Shown piece by piece: positions 9,481-20,943 of a stretch of DNA of 64,000 nt. The stretch's first letter is position 1. Every line of letters starts with the position of its first letter. The notes beneath the pieces are model-generated. The model saw only the letters and a program-made list of their open reading frames with translations, ran no database searches and had not been told where the DNA came from. Made by a program: the position numbers and the translations under genes. This DNA comes from Ricinus communis. Its lineage: Eukaryota; Streptophyta; Magnoliopsida; Malpighiales; Euphorbiaceae. Location: contig NC_063263.1 of the NCBI RefSeq assembly GCF_019578655.1, forward strand, positions 1,860,001-1,924,000, read 5' to 3'.

Positions 9481-12159
9481 ATGAAAAGGCAAGTAGCCAT
9501 CATTAGAGCTGGCATCAGTGGCCTCCTTGCCTGCAAGTACACACTATCGAAAAGTCACTGTCCAATCGTCTTCGAGTCACAAAGTAGTGTAGGAGGATTA
9601 TGGACAAAAACATTGGAGACAACTAAACTTCAGAGTCCAAAACTACTCTATCAGTTCTCAGATTTTCCATGGCCATCTTCAGTGACAAAGGACTTCCCTG
9701 ATCTAAGTCAAATACACCTCACAACAGAAAACTTGTAAAGGTATTTAGACTAAATTGAAAAGGACCCCTTAATTTCACTCAAGAATTCACAAATTGAAAT
9801 TTTGCACCAACAATTCAAGACTAACTCAAGACTATTGGAATACTAGGTAAGAACATAAGACTCACTCAATGTTCCACCACAAATCTTATCACTCAAGACA
9901 AACTCAAAGTAACAAGAAAGACTCTTTGATTGAGACAAACTCAAAAAAATAGAGAGTACACGTTCTCTTTGATAATCAACTGTCCCCTTTTCTCATTCCA
10001 TAACTTATATATATAAGAAACTTACAAATAAGAAAAGAATACAAAAAGTTGGCTTTAAACAACCTTAAAACAACATTGAAAACGTTTGCACACCATAACC
10101 CCCACTATGTGAAAGTTTCCTTAATTAGATCAGCCCTTTTAATTCTTTCATTCAAGGCTGAACGTTGTAGAAACTTTTCACCTATTCACACACCTCACTC
10201 TTAATACTTTTATTTATAAGTTACAAACAAACTAAAACAAAAGTATTAAAATGCACACTAAAACAAAAGCATAAAATTCAAACTAAAACAAAGCATAGTA
10301 AAACAGCATAATAAAACTTGGCCTTGATGTGTCTCCTCCTTTCTTGCTGCATACCACATGCTTCATGGGCTTAGGTAAACTCCCAAGTAAGACAAGTAAC
10401 AAATTCGGGTTTATGAGTAAATGGAGAAAACCCAAGAGTTTCTAAGACTAGAGCAGCCGGCTCATGAGTAATGTTGCTCGACTTTGGATCACTTCCCTAA
10501 CCGAGATCAAGTGTTGGAGTATGATGAATCGTATGCTCGCCATTTTGGATTGCTTCAACACATCAAGTTTAATATTAAAGTTATCAGCATAAGCTATGAG
10601 GGATCCTCCCAAGAGGAGATGGAATCTTGGGAACTATGGGGTGGCACTGGTGAGCCCTTCTGTTTTAAAGGGAAATAGAACGTCACAGTAGAGGAAACCA
10701 AGATCCTTTCAACTCGGGTAACTATGAATATTGCTACCTATTCTTTCTAGCAAATTTCGTAGTCGCATTGTGCTGTTATTATTGATCCAGGGAAGATGGA
10801 AAACTATGTAAAAATGTGCTGAAGTTTTAAGTGAATGCAGGTGTACCAAATGGACTTTGTAATCCTTGGCATTGGGCGGTTCAACGAAGTTCCTAATATT
10901 CCAGAATTTCCTCCAGATGAGGGGCCTAAGGCATTTCGGGGCAATGTGATATACTTCATGGATTATGTAGCGATGGATTATGAAAGTGAAGTAAATTTCA
11001 TCAAAGGGAAGCAGGTGATGGTCGTTGGCCTCCAAAAATCTGCACTGGATATAGCTATGGAGTGTTCATCAGCAAATGGTAAAAATATTTCTGCTGCATT
11101 TAACCCACAAAAAAGTAGGGGTGGAACTCAAAGACTAAACACTGGAATGATTTGTTTCTGAGAATTTCTTTTATGCTACTTATGTTTCTAGGGTTGAACC
11201 TTCCTTGTACGTTGTTATACAAGACATAACACTGGAACGTCCCTAATCACCATCCATGGGGAGTGCCAATGGCTTATTTGTACTTTAATCGATTCTCAGA
11301 GCTTCTGCTTCACAAGCCTGGCTAAACCTTCCTCCATAACCTATTAGCAACATTTCTTTCACCTGTGGTAATATTATGTGCTCAGTTTTTCACATTTTCT
11401 CATAAGTCACAGGCTCAAGTCAGGTGGAGCTAATCTATCTTCACTAATCTCTTAACAGCGATGGACATTTTCCAAATTTGTTGAAAGTTATATCAAATGT
11501 AAGCTTCCACTGGCTAAGTTTGGGATGGTACCGGAACATAGTTTTCTCCAAGAATTCAGTTCTTGCATGATCTCAACTGTTCCAGAAAAATTCTATGATA
11601 GAGTTGAAAAGGGAAGCATCATTCTGAAGAAGTCGCAGAACATTAGATTCTGCAGAGATAGGGTTTGGATTGATGGTGAGGCTGAACCTGTAAAGATAGA
11701 TTTAGTCATATTGGCAACGAGATTCAGGGGTGACAGAAAACTGAAGCAGATTTTTGCATCACCAGCCTTTCAAGATCCGATAGCAGGATTCCCCAAGGCA
11801 ACAATTCCTCTATATAGGGAATGCATACAACCCCGGATTCCACAACTAGCAATAATTGGATTCTCAGAAAGTCTTGCAAATTTGTATACCTCAGAGATGA
11901 GATGCCGATGGCTAGCAGAACTTCTGGATGGTATCTTCAGAGTGCCGGGCATTAAAGAGATGGAGGAACAAGTAAAGATATAGGAAGACTACATGAAGCA
12001 ATACTCAGGTAGGTATTACAGAAGATCATGCATTGGTGCACTTCGCATATGATACAATCACCAGCTGTGCAAAGACATGGGTTGGAACTCCAAAAAAAGA
12101 AGGGATTTATTGCTGAACTGTTTCAGCCTTATGGCCCAATGGATTATACTTCATCTTAA
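9481..12159 (+). pseudogene. Flavin-containing monooxygenase (FMO1-like) pseudogene
   Basis: The reading is colinear with plant FMO1-type NADPH/FAD monooxygenases. Exon 1 (9481-~9725) has the FAD-binding start and YQFSDFPWPSSVT. Exon 2 (~10475-10719) has DQVLEY..YARHF and ESWELWGGTGE. Exon 3 (10841-11079) has VYQMDFVILGIGRF and the NADPH loop VVGLQKSALDIA. Exon 4 (~11192-11366) has PCTLLYKT-HWNVP and [20 protein letters not shown]. Exon 5 (~11460-12159) runs from [10 protein letters not shown] through [20 protein letters not shown] to the family C-terminus PYGPMDY. Splice borders are recognisable at exons 2-5. Damage is extensive: the first Gly of GxGxxG is Arg (IIRAGISG); the FMO motif His is Tyr (FRGNVIYFMDY); ATGF is ATRF; stops replace the expected Trp after FKGK, twice near the C-terminus, and two Glu in exon 4; and an A-run frameshift lies at about 12090. 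A ~740-bp insert splits exons 1 and 2. It is not functional. Confidence 0.9.
9726..10474. other. ~740-bp foreign insert within the FMO pseudogene
   Basis: Between the exon 1 text ending in DFPD and the exon 2 text beginning HFPNRDQVLEY lies AT-rich sequence with no FMO similarity. The FPD/FPN motif appears on both sides (CTTCCCTGATC at about 9693 and CTTCCCTAACC at about 10491), as if exon sequence had been duplicated around the insert or two paralogues joined. It may be an intron plus an old solo LTR or MITE. I could not find convincing terminal repeats. Confidence 0.45.
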
Positions 12160-12690
12160 TTCCTGTCTAGTATGCAAAATTATTTGATAATTAATATATA
12201 TTTATTAATAAATGTATTTTAATTGCTAAAAAAATATTAAATATAAAAATAAGACATATTTATATATATTTGAAAATATAAAAATATAAATACTCATGTA
12301 TTATATAATTAATATAAAATTTAATTCAAATAAAGAATTACGTGGTCTAAATGCAAAATTCAATTAATATAAAATTTAATTCAAATAAAGAACTACGTGG
12401 TCTAAATATAATATTCAACCAATATATTATTTTCTTTAATAATTTACAAAACAAGAACATTTTCAAACTCCAAAAACATGGACTATAAGCAAGTGGGCAA
12501 CGAAAAAACTGTATACAATACTGCTGAATGAATATATTTAACAAAATCAATATTCACAAGTCAGCAATTTTAATGGTAAAGTTTTTCTGATAAAAATGAG
12601 GAATTGTTTGGATAAATGATAATAAACTGTTATTCAAAAATCTTTGACCAGCCTATCCGAGAAATTTGCCAAGCTCTGACTTCCTGCAAT
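12160..12690. other. AT-rich spacer between two convergent genes
   Basis: The region lies between the end of the FMO pseudogene (plus strand) and the 3' side of the MATE gene (minus strand). It contains a 55-bp tandem duplication (12307-12417) and no exon that I can recognise. Confidence 0.55.
12307..12417 (+). repeat. 55-bp tandem duplication
   Basis: The word AATATAAAATTTAATTCAAA occurs at 12311 and again at 12366. It is followed both times by TAAAGAA(T/C)TACGTGGTCTAAAT, so the unit is 55 bp with few differences between copies. The duplication looks recent and has no obvious function. Confidence 0.85.
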
Positions 12691-12696
12691 TCATTC

Positions 12697-12702
12697 TTTA
12701 TT
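12697..12702 (-). terminator. Candidate polyadenylation signal of the MATE gene
   Basis: AATAAA on the minus strand, about 310 nt beyond the proposed stop codon at 13011-13013. Position and strand fit a 3' UTR end, but such hexamers are common in AT-rich DNA. Confidence 0.35.
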
Positions 12703-12770
12703 GCTCACATCTCAACTGGCAAGCTGGAAAACGACAGCTATGAATCAATAACATACAAACATACATCCTT

Positions 12771-12795
12771 ATATATATATATATATATATATATA
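12771..12795. repeat. (TA)n microsatellite
   Basis: About 12 uninterrupted TA dinucleotides. It would fall in, or just beyond, the 3' UTR of the MATE gene. Confidence 0.9.
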
Positions 12796-13010
12796 TCTTT
12801 GTACTAGTTTATATCAATAGAGTAGCTTTGTGCTTCCACCCTTATTCTTCCACAGAAGCATGAAATTTCTCCAATACACTAGGACTGATGACAGCATTCT
12901 TTTCTAGTACCCAAATTATTAATATTTTCTTGTAATGAAGACATTCTCAAAAAGAAGCGAGAACAAAACCGTTTTGGGCAGCATTGCAATCAAGGCAACT
13001 ATGAAAAATA

Positions 13011-16000
13011 CTAGAACTCCTTGCAATAGGTATGAGAGTGTCTTTTAACGAGATTTAATTGCAAGAGTATCTATGACATAATGTAAAGTAAAACAAAAAG
13101 TCTTGTTGTAATTGAACTTACCTGAACACTCTGCAAATCTTTATGGAGGAACCACCATGGACCTGATTTTGATAGTATTCTGAAAATACAAATAAATAAA
13201 GGTTTAAGGAAAAACAAGCACAGTATGGAATTCCAGAATCGAAGTATGGAATGTTGACTAGTCTTTTGCAGGAGTCAATCACCGTTGTTAAATTGTCAAG
13301 AAAGCTGGTTAGGCACATGAAAGGCTATGAACTCAATTTAAGTATGATATTAAAAGATATATTAATTGTATAAGGCAGAGCATGCTTTCATATTGCATTT
13401 CTATTAATTCAACACAAAATTTCTGGCAATAGAAATAGAGTTAAAAGTTGGGACTAGGGACAGAACATTAAAACCAATCAAGCCATCAGTTTCTTTTTGT
13501 GAATTTCTCAGGTGTTCTTCAAGAATATGAAAGCCAACACCAACTTACAAGGGGTCAATTCTGGATTAAGGCATTGGATAATGGACTCAGAACTCTGGAA
13601 CAACTCTTATATGCAGAAATTAAATTAGTGTAAATTTAAAAGTATTCCATTTCGAGTTCATGATTTGTGGGAGTCTTCTACACAAACAGGCAAGACAGAA
13701 ATAAACAAGGATAAGAAATGTCATAGAAAATTTCAACATTTTGCAGGTCAGTTTCTTGGGATGACTAATATATCAGCTCAAGGTTGAAAATTTGACAACC
13801 AAACCCAATAATAATATTAGATCTTTTCTGAGGTCAACCTGCAACCACCAAAACCAACATGTTTTCTAGACTACTGTTTAAAAAATAAAACCTACATTAT
13901 ACAAATTTCACAAAATAAAAAGAACCACAGTAACCAAACCATAATAAAGACAATATAAATACTGGTATCCACAACCTCAAGAGTTACTTTGGAAACAAAA
14001 CTCCATATTATGCTTATATTTACCTGATATATCCTGCTGCTGTACGCAAGCCCATAAAGAGAGCCAAACCTGACCAGACCCCAGGAAGGCCAATAACTGA
14101 TGGAGCATAGATCAAAAAGACAGAAGATATTACTCCAACCAACATCTGCAGATCAATACTGATGTTAGGTTAATGGAACACAAGGACACTCAGAAAAAAT
14201 TAGAAAGACAGTGTAAGGTTACAGCATACCATAGAGCGGGCTGCATATGCAAAGTCAGAAACACCATAGTGAAGGCCATCAAAAATAAAAGCCAGAGCAT
14301 TCAAAGGCTGACTAGCACTAACGAACTGGAACATTTTTTATATTGAATCAGTACAAAAGCACAGCATTCAGATTAAACAGAAAATATATAAATCAAAAGA
14401 AAAGCACACACCAATATTCCAGTTCTGACAATTCCTAATACTTCAGCATCCTTGGTAAACAAGGTAGCTATGGAACCAAAAGATACACCCAGAATTGCAG
14501 CCAAGGAAACACCAGTCAACAGGCCAATCTACAACAGACATTCAAAGCAATCTGTAAGAAATATCAAGAATATAGCATCTCATAAAATTAAAATAAAGAC
14601 AAAGCTAAAATATTTGAAATCTACTAATAAATATAAAATGTCAAATTCAGAGAAAAAGAAGGAAGGAAAGAACAATTAATAGAAAAAGAAATACCACCTT
14701 CAACACAAAGTTTGAAACTTCCCGAACATTTTTATAGTCACCTTTTGATGAATAACTGGCAATTAGGGCCTAAAGAACAAATAGAATGTTAGGCATATCA
14801 ATAAGGCAACACTAGTAGGCAAGCAATATGCAGCAAATATAACGTGAGAATATGACACATGCTACAATTAACTCAACCGTAAATCACAGCACTTTCTTGG
14901 AAGATATATTACAAAGGCCAAATTCACAATTAACATAAAACAATTCTTTTGTATAATAAGATTTTTTCTGTCAGTACACTGCAGTTTATAATATCAAATT
15001 CTTGAATTTTTGTATAGCACAAAGAGTCCATAGCGATTCATCCCAATTGATAGAATTTAAATGAATAAACTAAAGAGGATAAAAGAAAATAAATAACTAG
15101 CCATAATTTGTTGACAAGATGAATTAATGAAGAGAACTCTCCACCTGAGCAGAGGCAGCAAATGCATCTGTAAGAAGAGAAACAGCCAACCATACTTGCA
15201 TGCATATCTGGTGTGCAGCCATGGCTACAGGGCCTTGTCGAGCAGCCATTGAAGTTGCTAGTGTAGTGGTTGTTAAAACAGCAAGAGTTCTTCCAATAAG
15301 AAAACCACCTATAAGATCACCACAAGTGCAATTTCAACAAGTAGAATCTCGAAAACACAAGATAAAAATAAAGTGATATACATACAACTGAAGTAAAAAA
15401 AAAAAAGTTTAGTGATAATGATAGTGCAATAGACCATTAAAGTTGATTCACTGTCACAAGTCATACTAGTCGATGGTTATCATTGTCAAACAGCATTGCA
15501 TATCTCATGTAGTTTCAGTAATCCTGATTTTAACTGAAGAGAGCAAAGGAAAAGAAACAAGATAAAAGAGCAAGAAGAAAAACTCACCAGATTTCACATA
15601 GACATCAAACTGCAGGTCTCCCAGCTTCGGAGGCAATAATATAACCCTCTTATTTAGATGCCAAATCATTAAAAAGGCGATAATGTATCTAGAACATTAA
15701 ACTTTTAGTGTGATTATTACAAAAAGATAAGAGTAAAATAAAATATCTGAAGAGGGAATCTAATGCTTAGAGAACATACTGAGATATGACAGTGGAAATT
15801 GCAGCACCAGTTACACCCAGCTTCAAAGAATACATCAGTATTGGAAATAAAAGTATGGCAGATAAATTACCAAGAGCTGCACACAGAGGTAAGAACATCA
15901 AATAGCTGGAACAGACACACAACGAATTTATTTTTAAACCAAAATAAAAAAGAATACCAGCTTTTAATAAAACCAATTGCAGAGGAGAGGGAGGAAGAGC

Positions 16001-18811
16001 AACAATCAAGGGCGAAAATCAGAAAAGAATTTAACAAAAATTACATGCATTCTTCAAAACAACTTTCTTAATTGCTTCAAACAACTAGGGTGCCAGATTC
16101 AATATCAACTGCTTGCTAAATCAAGGACGAAACAAAGCACGATACACGTCAAGTCATAAACAAGGGCATCTATGAATTGTGCAGAAATATGGACAGAAAA
16201 ATTTGGCTCATCAACAGAATGCCCTACCTCCCAATTGCAGCCATTAATTCTGAATTATTCTTTTTATATCTCTAAGTAATTCCTTATGAAAAAGAATAAA
16301 ACCATTTACTGCTAGAATGAATACCAATTATGGAACATTAGAAAACAACTAAAAAGTGACAACAGTATATATAATATGACATGTGATATCAATCTTTTAC
16401 AATATTTAATTACAGAAGACAAAATTAATGCAGTTTCGACACTTGCAACTTTATTCATTTAGAAATTAGATTAAGCACTTGCCTAAACAATAAACAGGAG
16501 TTTTTGTATCCTTGAAGCCTCGTAAAACGCCTTGAAGAGCCAAAGACACTACAAATGCAGGAGCACCAAGAGCTCTTAAAAAAAGAAATCGTTCTGCAGG
16601 TATGCACATCGGTGAATCCTGTTCAGAAATTTGTCGACAAGAAATGCTGAGTGATTAATCTCTTAAGGTATTGTTGATTTTTCACAAGTTTCAGTCAGCC
16701 AAATATTGCATGCACCTTGAGATCCTACCCAGAAGAAGTCTTTTGCAGTTTAAGATGTGGGTTCAGCACATATACAGATTCTAAAATTATGCTATGAACT
16801 AATTTTACATAGGCAGGCACAGAAGCATGGAAGGAATGTGTGAGTCCCAAAGTATATGCAAAACTTACCAATGTTATTCCCATCAATTTAAGAAATGGTC
16901 CACGTCCAAGAGACAGGGCTACTGCCTCGAAGATCCCAATACCAACAGCTAACAGTAAGGCTGTAGACACAGATGATAGTTGCTTTCTTTCAGCTACCAC
17001 ATCAGTAGGCTTACCATTTGTACTGTTTTCTTGAATAACCTTTTCTGCATCAAAAGCAGGCCAAATAGATTTGCAGCCAAAAATGTCAATCACTTATTCC
17101 CTCAGTACAACCCATGTCCAACAAGATGGCAGCCAGAATATCAATCAGGATTTGAGCATTTGTTGCTTCAAATCCATGCCAAACACATATCAGACACTTG
17201 AAATAGATATGGGTAATTGGGTATGGTCCTTTATATACAATGATAAGGACAAAATGCATCCCTGTCAGACATGAATATATATCTGACACTCCAAAACATA
17301 ATATTAAATTTACCTAAAGATGAATTTTTTCCATTCTTGGCAATCTCTTCTGCAACAAAAGAAGTCGCAACACTAAGAAGAGGCATATTAAACAGCTTCG
17401 ATATATTGTTAAATATTGTTATGGAAACACCAGCTGAACCCAACTCCACAGGACCTATAAGGGCAAGAGAATAGCACAGTGTCAAGATAACTTAACCAGC
17501 CTTAATCTATATCAGACTTATACTCTAAAAGTAGATGGTAAATCGTACCATGTCACACATCTTATATTTAAATTCACATCAGTCCATAAGCTTTATTTTA
17601 CTCCGATATCATCGGATAACTTCAAATTTGCCTAAATTTTAATTACTGAAGAAAATCATGATTAAAAGTAAAAAAAGAAATAAAGGAAAGCAAGACCATG
17701 ACAAAAACTAAGGACAGAAGAACAATCAATAAATCAGAAATTAAGGGGGAAGCCCATAGTATTAAATTGCAAGCATAGTTGAATACCTAATCTACCAATA
17801 TAAGCCGTCTCCATCAGCTGTGTTAAGGGCTCAATAGCCTGTCCAGCAATTGCAGGCAAAGAAAGCATTATAAGCTGATGTTTGGCATCGGAAGACTCTG
17901 GTTGGTTAATTGTTACTCTAGATGACTCCCTGCAAACAAAATCAAGAAAGAAAAAAAAAAGAAAACCATAAGGACATTATTAGGAAGGAGCCAATTCTTC
18001 TAAACAAACATAAAGGAACATAAATACATACACAACAGGAAGTCCAGTTCTCTGTTAGTTGCTTATTTATATTTTCAAAAGAACTGCATTTTTAACTAAC
18101 AAGCATTTTGTTTGGTGAAATTGCATGGATCACAAACCTTTTCTTTGATTATATGGCAATCATTATCAACCACAAGAATGAATTGTCCTGTGCATGAATA
18201 TTGCTTGACATGACTTATGTGTCAGAAATCAATTCAATTGAATTATTGCAACATCACGCCATAGCTACAAGAATTCATATCTATTAAACATGCCTTCTAA
18301 TATGCCTCTTTCTTAAACTAAAAGAATTGAATTCTAGCAAATACAGCTTTTCCAAACATGAGAATTGACAAAATCAAATTCAATTGAGTTAAAACCTAGC
18401 AATTACAGATTTTCAAAACACCGCAGGAAAGAAAAATTGCATAATAGTAATGGTGGATTTTTTATCTTACACTTGTACTTCAGTTGAACTATTGAGGGCA
18501 TATTCTTCTTCAGAAGATGATGACCTCTCCTGCACATTAGTAGATTCCACACCATACCCAGAACTAGATTGATTATAAACTATGCCAATTTGAGGCTTTC
18601 TGCGACGAGTCACAAGTGGTGATAAAGAATTTATGTACTCTGAAGACAAACAAGAATTAGAAACAAAATCTTTACAAGCTAATCGTTCAGGAATAACAAA
18701 ACTTGGGCACCGCAAAGAAAACTTCCTTCCCTTTATTAGTCCATTCTGTTCATTACTTGTAGTAGACAATCCCCTACAAAGTGTACTGCCACTAAATTGT
18801 CTAGTAGTCAT
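13011..18811 (-). CDS. DTX45: Plastid-targeted MATE transporter, DETOXIFICATION 45-like
   Basis: Fourteen coding exons on the minus strand join in phase to 590 residues plus a stop: 18471-18811, 17787-17929, 17314-17454, 16869-17044, 16483-16618, 15780-15876, 15588-15688, 15145-15308, 14698-14769, 14412-14528, 14230-14325, 14024-14145, 13122-13179 and 13011-13019. The ATG at 18811 opens a Ser/Thr/Arg-rich, acid-poor leader of the kind seen in chloroplast transit peptides. MATE hallmarks follow: SLPAIAGQAIEPLTQLMETA, ELGSAGVSITIFN, LRALGAPAFVVSLALQGVLR with GFKDTKTPVY, MAAHQICMQVWLAVSLLTDA and LAFIFDGLHYGVSDFAYAA, then GPWWFLHKDLQ at the end. The family comprises 12-helix cation-coupled exporters. 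The plastid branch (DTX44-47) includes the salicylate exporter EDS5, but the sequence best recalls DTX45, whose substrate I cannot infer. No stop or frameshift is seen. The last 9-nt exon is the least certain: without splicing, the frame would end at 13071. Confidence 0.88.
16481..16482 (-). promoter_or_regulatory. GC-AG splice donor of a DTX45 intron
   Basis: The exon 16483-16618 ends TTTAG|GCAAGT and the next exon starts after GTGTGCAG|CTCTTGG at 15876. Using the GC donor gives the in-phase join YCL-A-LGNLSA, which matches the family alignment. AG|GCAAGT is the classical strong consensus of the minor GC-AG intron class. The neighbouring introns all have GT donors. Confidence 0.7.
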
Positions 18812-19352
18812 TGTCCGCAATTCTCTCTAAAGCCTTCAAAATCAAATGATAAACATCAATATGACCCCTATAAATCAAACGCAAATTGAAAAAAGGCACC
18901 ACAAATCAGGAAACTGACAGGTAACTGCTCATACAATATCTAAAGTAACGGTTATTGAACTCGCAATCATCCATCAAATAAAGTGATATATAAAGAGAAA
19001 ACTTTTAGGATTCAAATAGAGAATTCACTGAAGTTCATGAATTTTTCAACTAAATAAACCAAAAACAAAACAGAGCATTATTAAAAGAGAATGATCGCCA
19101 CTGACACTTAAATCCCGAAATGAGACGAACAACATGAAATCAAAAGGAAAGAAGAAAAAAACAAACAAACAGTGCAAATGAAACACGTAAAACGGTATGG
19201 CAAGACCAAGAGGGAAAGACAAGAGCTTTTTGTTATTACCTCTATTACTGACAAGCAGAAGACTTCGTTACTAATTACGAGCAGGAGTGGAAGAGGCTTA
19301 TCGCCATGGGGAGAACCAAGTGCTTGTTTGTTTGTTTTGTTATAAGCGAAAG
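18812..19352 (-). other. 5' UTR of DTX45 with a leader intron
   Basis: Upstream of the start codon a proposed acceptor (TTGAAG|GCT) lies at 18833. The matching donor GAG|GTAATA lies at 19240, giving a ~406-bp intron in the leader and an untranslated first exon from about 19350 to 19240. The start of transcription is placed ~30 nt below the TATA box and is an inference. Confidence 0.5.
19275..19307 (-). other. Upstream ORF in the DTX45 leader
   Basis: In the first exon, CCCCATGGCG starts a ten-codon frame (MAISLFHSCS) ending in TAA at 19275, before the leader intron. The context (C at -3, G at +4) is fair but not optimal. If the transcript starts near 19350, this uORF would be the first AUG met by scanning ribosomes and could dampen translation of the transporter. 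Confidence 0.5.
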
Positions 19353-19379
19353 AAGAGCGAGAGGGCAGTTTCCAAAAGC

Positions 19380-19387
19380 TTTATATA
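19380..19387 (-). promoter_or_regulatory. TATA box of DTX45
   Basis: TATATAAA on the minus strand in CTCCTATATAAAGC, followed ~30 nt downstream by CT/CA-rich leader sequence. No other gene starts nearby, so it is the best core-promoter candidate for the MATE gene. Confidence 0.6.
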
Positions 19388-19559
19388 GGAGTGATAGGCG
19401 TGCTTGTCAAGCAGGCAGGCAGGCAGTTTGCTACAACACTTGGGAGTTGATGTTGGTTCCAACGCTGTTGTTAGGAATGGGCTTCCATTATCTGTCTGCT
19501 TGCAAAAGTTGCCCCGTTTCAATTTCTAAGTTATTAGAAGAAATTATTCTCGTACGCTT

Positions 19560-20465
19560 TCTTTTAAAATTCTTACAATAATACCCTTGCAACTTCTTTT
19601 TTCTTTTTACCTTCACTTTGTTTTTTCTTTTTTCTTTTTTATCTTTACATTAATTCTTTTCTATTTTATATTTTTATGCCTTTTTTTCTTCTAGAAGTAA
19701 TTAAATTTTATGCTTTTTTGTTTACAATATAAAATAAACCTAACATAAACTAACTAAAAACAAAAACTAACAAAAATTAATGTTCTAATAACTTTGAATT
19801 TGAATCTATTACAATGAAAGAATGAACAATTGTATTTTTATTTTTTTAAAGTTATTGTATCAACATTGATAATGGATTTATATAAGTTATTTTGTCCTTT
19901 TAAAAATTGGACATAAACTTACGGAAATTAAATAAAAAATAGATATAAACTAATCAAAACTAACATAAATCTAATACAAACCTAACAAAATCATTCGGAC
20001 ACTAATAAAATCAACTGAGACTAAATAAAAATCAAGGATAAACTAAGTAAAAAAGCTCAAGATAATAAAACCGAAACTAAATAAAATTTACAGTTAATAG
20101 AAAGTTTAGTTTAATTGTTTATTGTTTATTCTTTTTTTTTTTTATGTTCTTAAAATTGTATTATTTTAAATACTGAACTTAAACCTAATAGAAACAAATA
20201 AAAACTAGCTAAAATTAAATATTAACCGATACTAACCTTATAAAAAATCAAATAGAAACCAACTGAAACTAAATATTAAGCCAAATAGAAAAATCAGCAT
20301 TTTTAACTTAGTTGTTTCATCAACTTAGTAATCTCATATTTTGATTTTAACAATCAAATTGAGATGTACTAATATCATATTTACGTGTTTTTCTTATAGA
20401 GCATTAACCCTTATTGTTTGAAGTAATTTATACTTGGAAATCGCGACCATAACTTAAGCATTGTC
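19560..20465. other. AT-rich intergenic DNA, no gene seen
   Basis: Low-complexity sequence full of short imperfect repeats of the type 'aaactaac(a)aaa/aaccta'. No exon or element boundary could be supported. Confidence 0.5.
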
Positions 20466-20469
20466 ATAT

Positions 20470-20943
20470 GTTGTATGTTACTACTATGCGGGATGTTGGG
20501 GTATGGGTTGCTCTTACTTCTGATAAAGTTAAAATCTATATTGATGCTGCAATAAAGGAGGCGAATGGATATGTTGAGGTGGGTGTTGTTATGCGAAATA
20601 ATGTTGGTTAAGCTCTATATTCTATTCAGAAGAAGTTGCCCTTACGTTGTAAGTCTAATATTGCAGAAGCAGGTTTGGCTGTGTTTGATACTTTAGAATG
20701 GAGAAATATTTAGATTGAAAATGACTCTCTGTCTTTTATCAATGGCCTACGTATGGATGCTACTGGATTCTATCATCTCTACAAATTGCTTGATGATATT
20801 AAATCTTTATATTTTCATTTCAATTATGTTTCGTTTTTCTTTGTTAGGGCATGGAATAAAGTTGCCCATGAACTTAATAAATCCTCCCTTTTAGTTGATA
20901 GTGATTTTATTTGTAAAAGGGTTCACCGCTCTCTTGAATAATT
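20470..20943 (+). pseudogene. RNase H-domain remnant (non-LTR retrotransposon type)
   Basis: One frame reads from KVKIYIDAAIKEANGYVEVG through VVMRNNVG, SNIAEAGLAVFDTLEW, IENDSLSFINGL and YVSFFFVRAWNKVAHELNKS to a stop at about 20941. This is the plant 'reverse-transcriptase-like' RNase H domain (RVT_3 type), with the Asp (IDAAI), Glu (AEAG) and Asp (ENDS) positions in place. Such domains end plant LINE polyproteins and also occur as single genes. In-frame TAA (after NNVG) and TAG (after EWRNI) break it. No matching reverse transcriptase lies upstream, so it is a fragment. The copia element F begins immediately after its stop. Confidence 0.75.

Noticed and set aside
15799..16159. Plus-strand open frames opposite the MATE gene
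   Set aside because: They run antisense across exon 7 and the following intron of the well-supported DTX45 model, with no motifs.
16725..17093. Possible alternative exon or independent gene of 122 codons on the minus strand
   Set aside because: It is exon 16869-17044 of DTX45 plus intron sequence read through on both sides.
20470..20943. RNase H remnant as part of copia element F
   Set aside because: It lies outside the 5' LTR start at 20943 and is of the non-LTR/RVT_3 type, unlike the copia RNase H found at about 25490.
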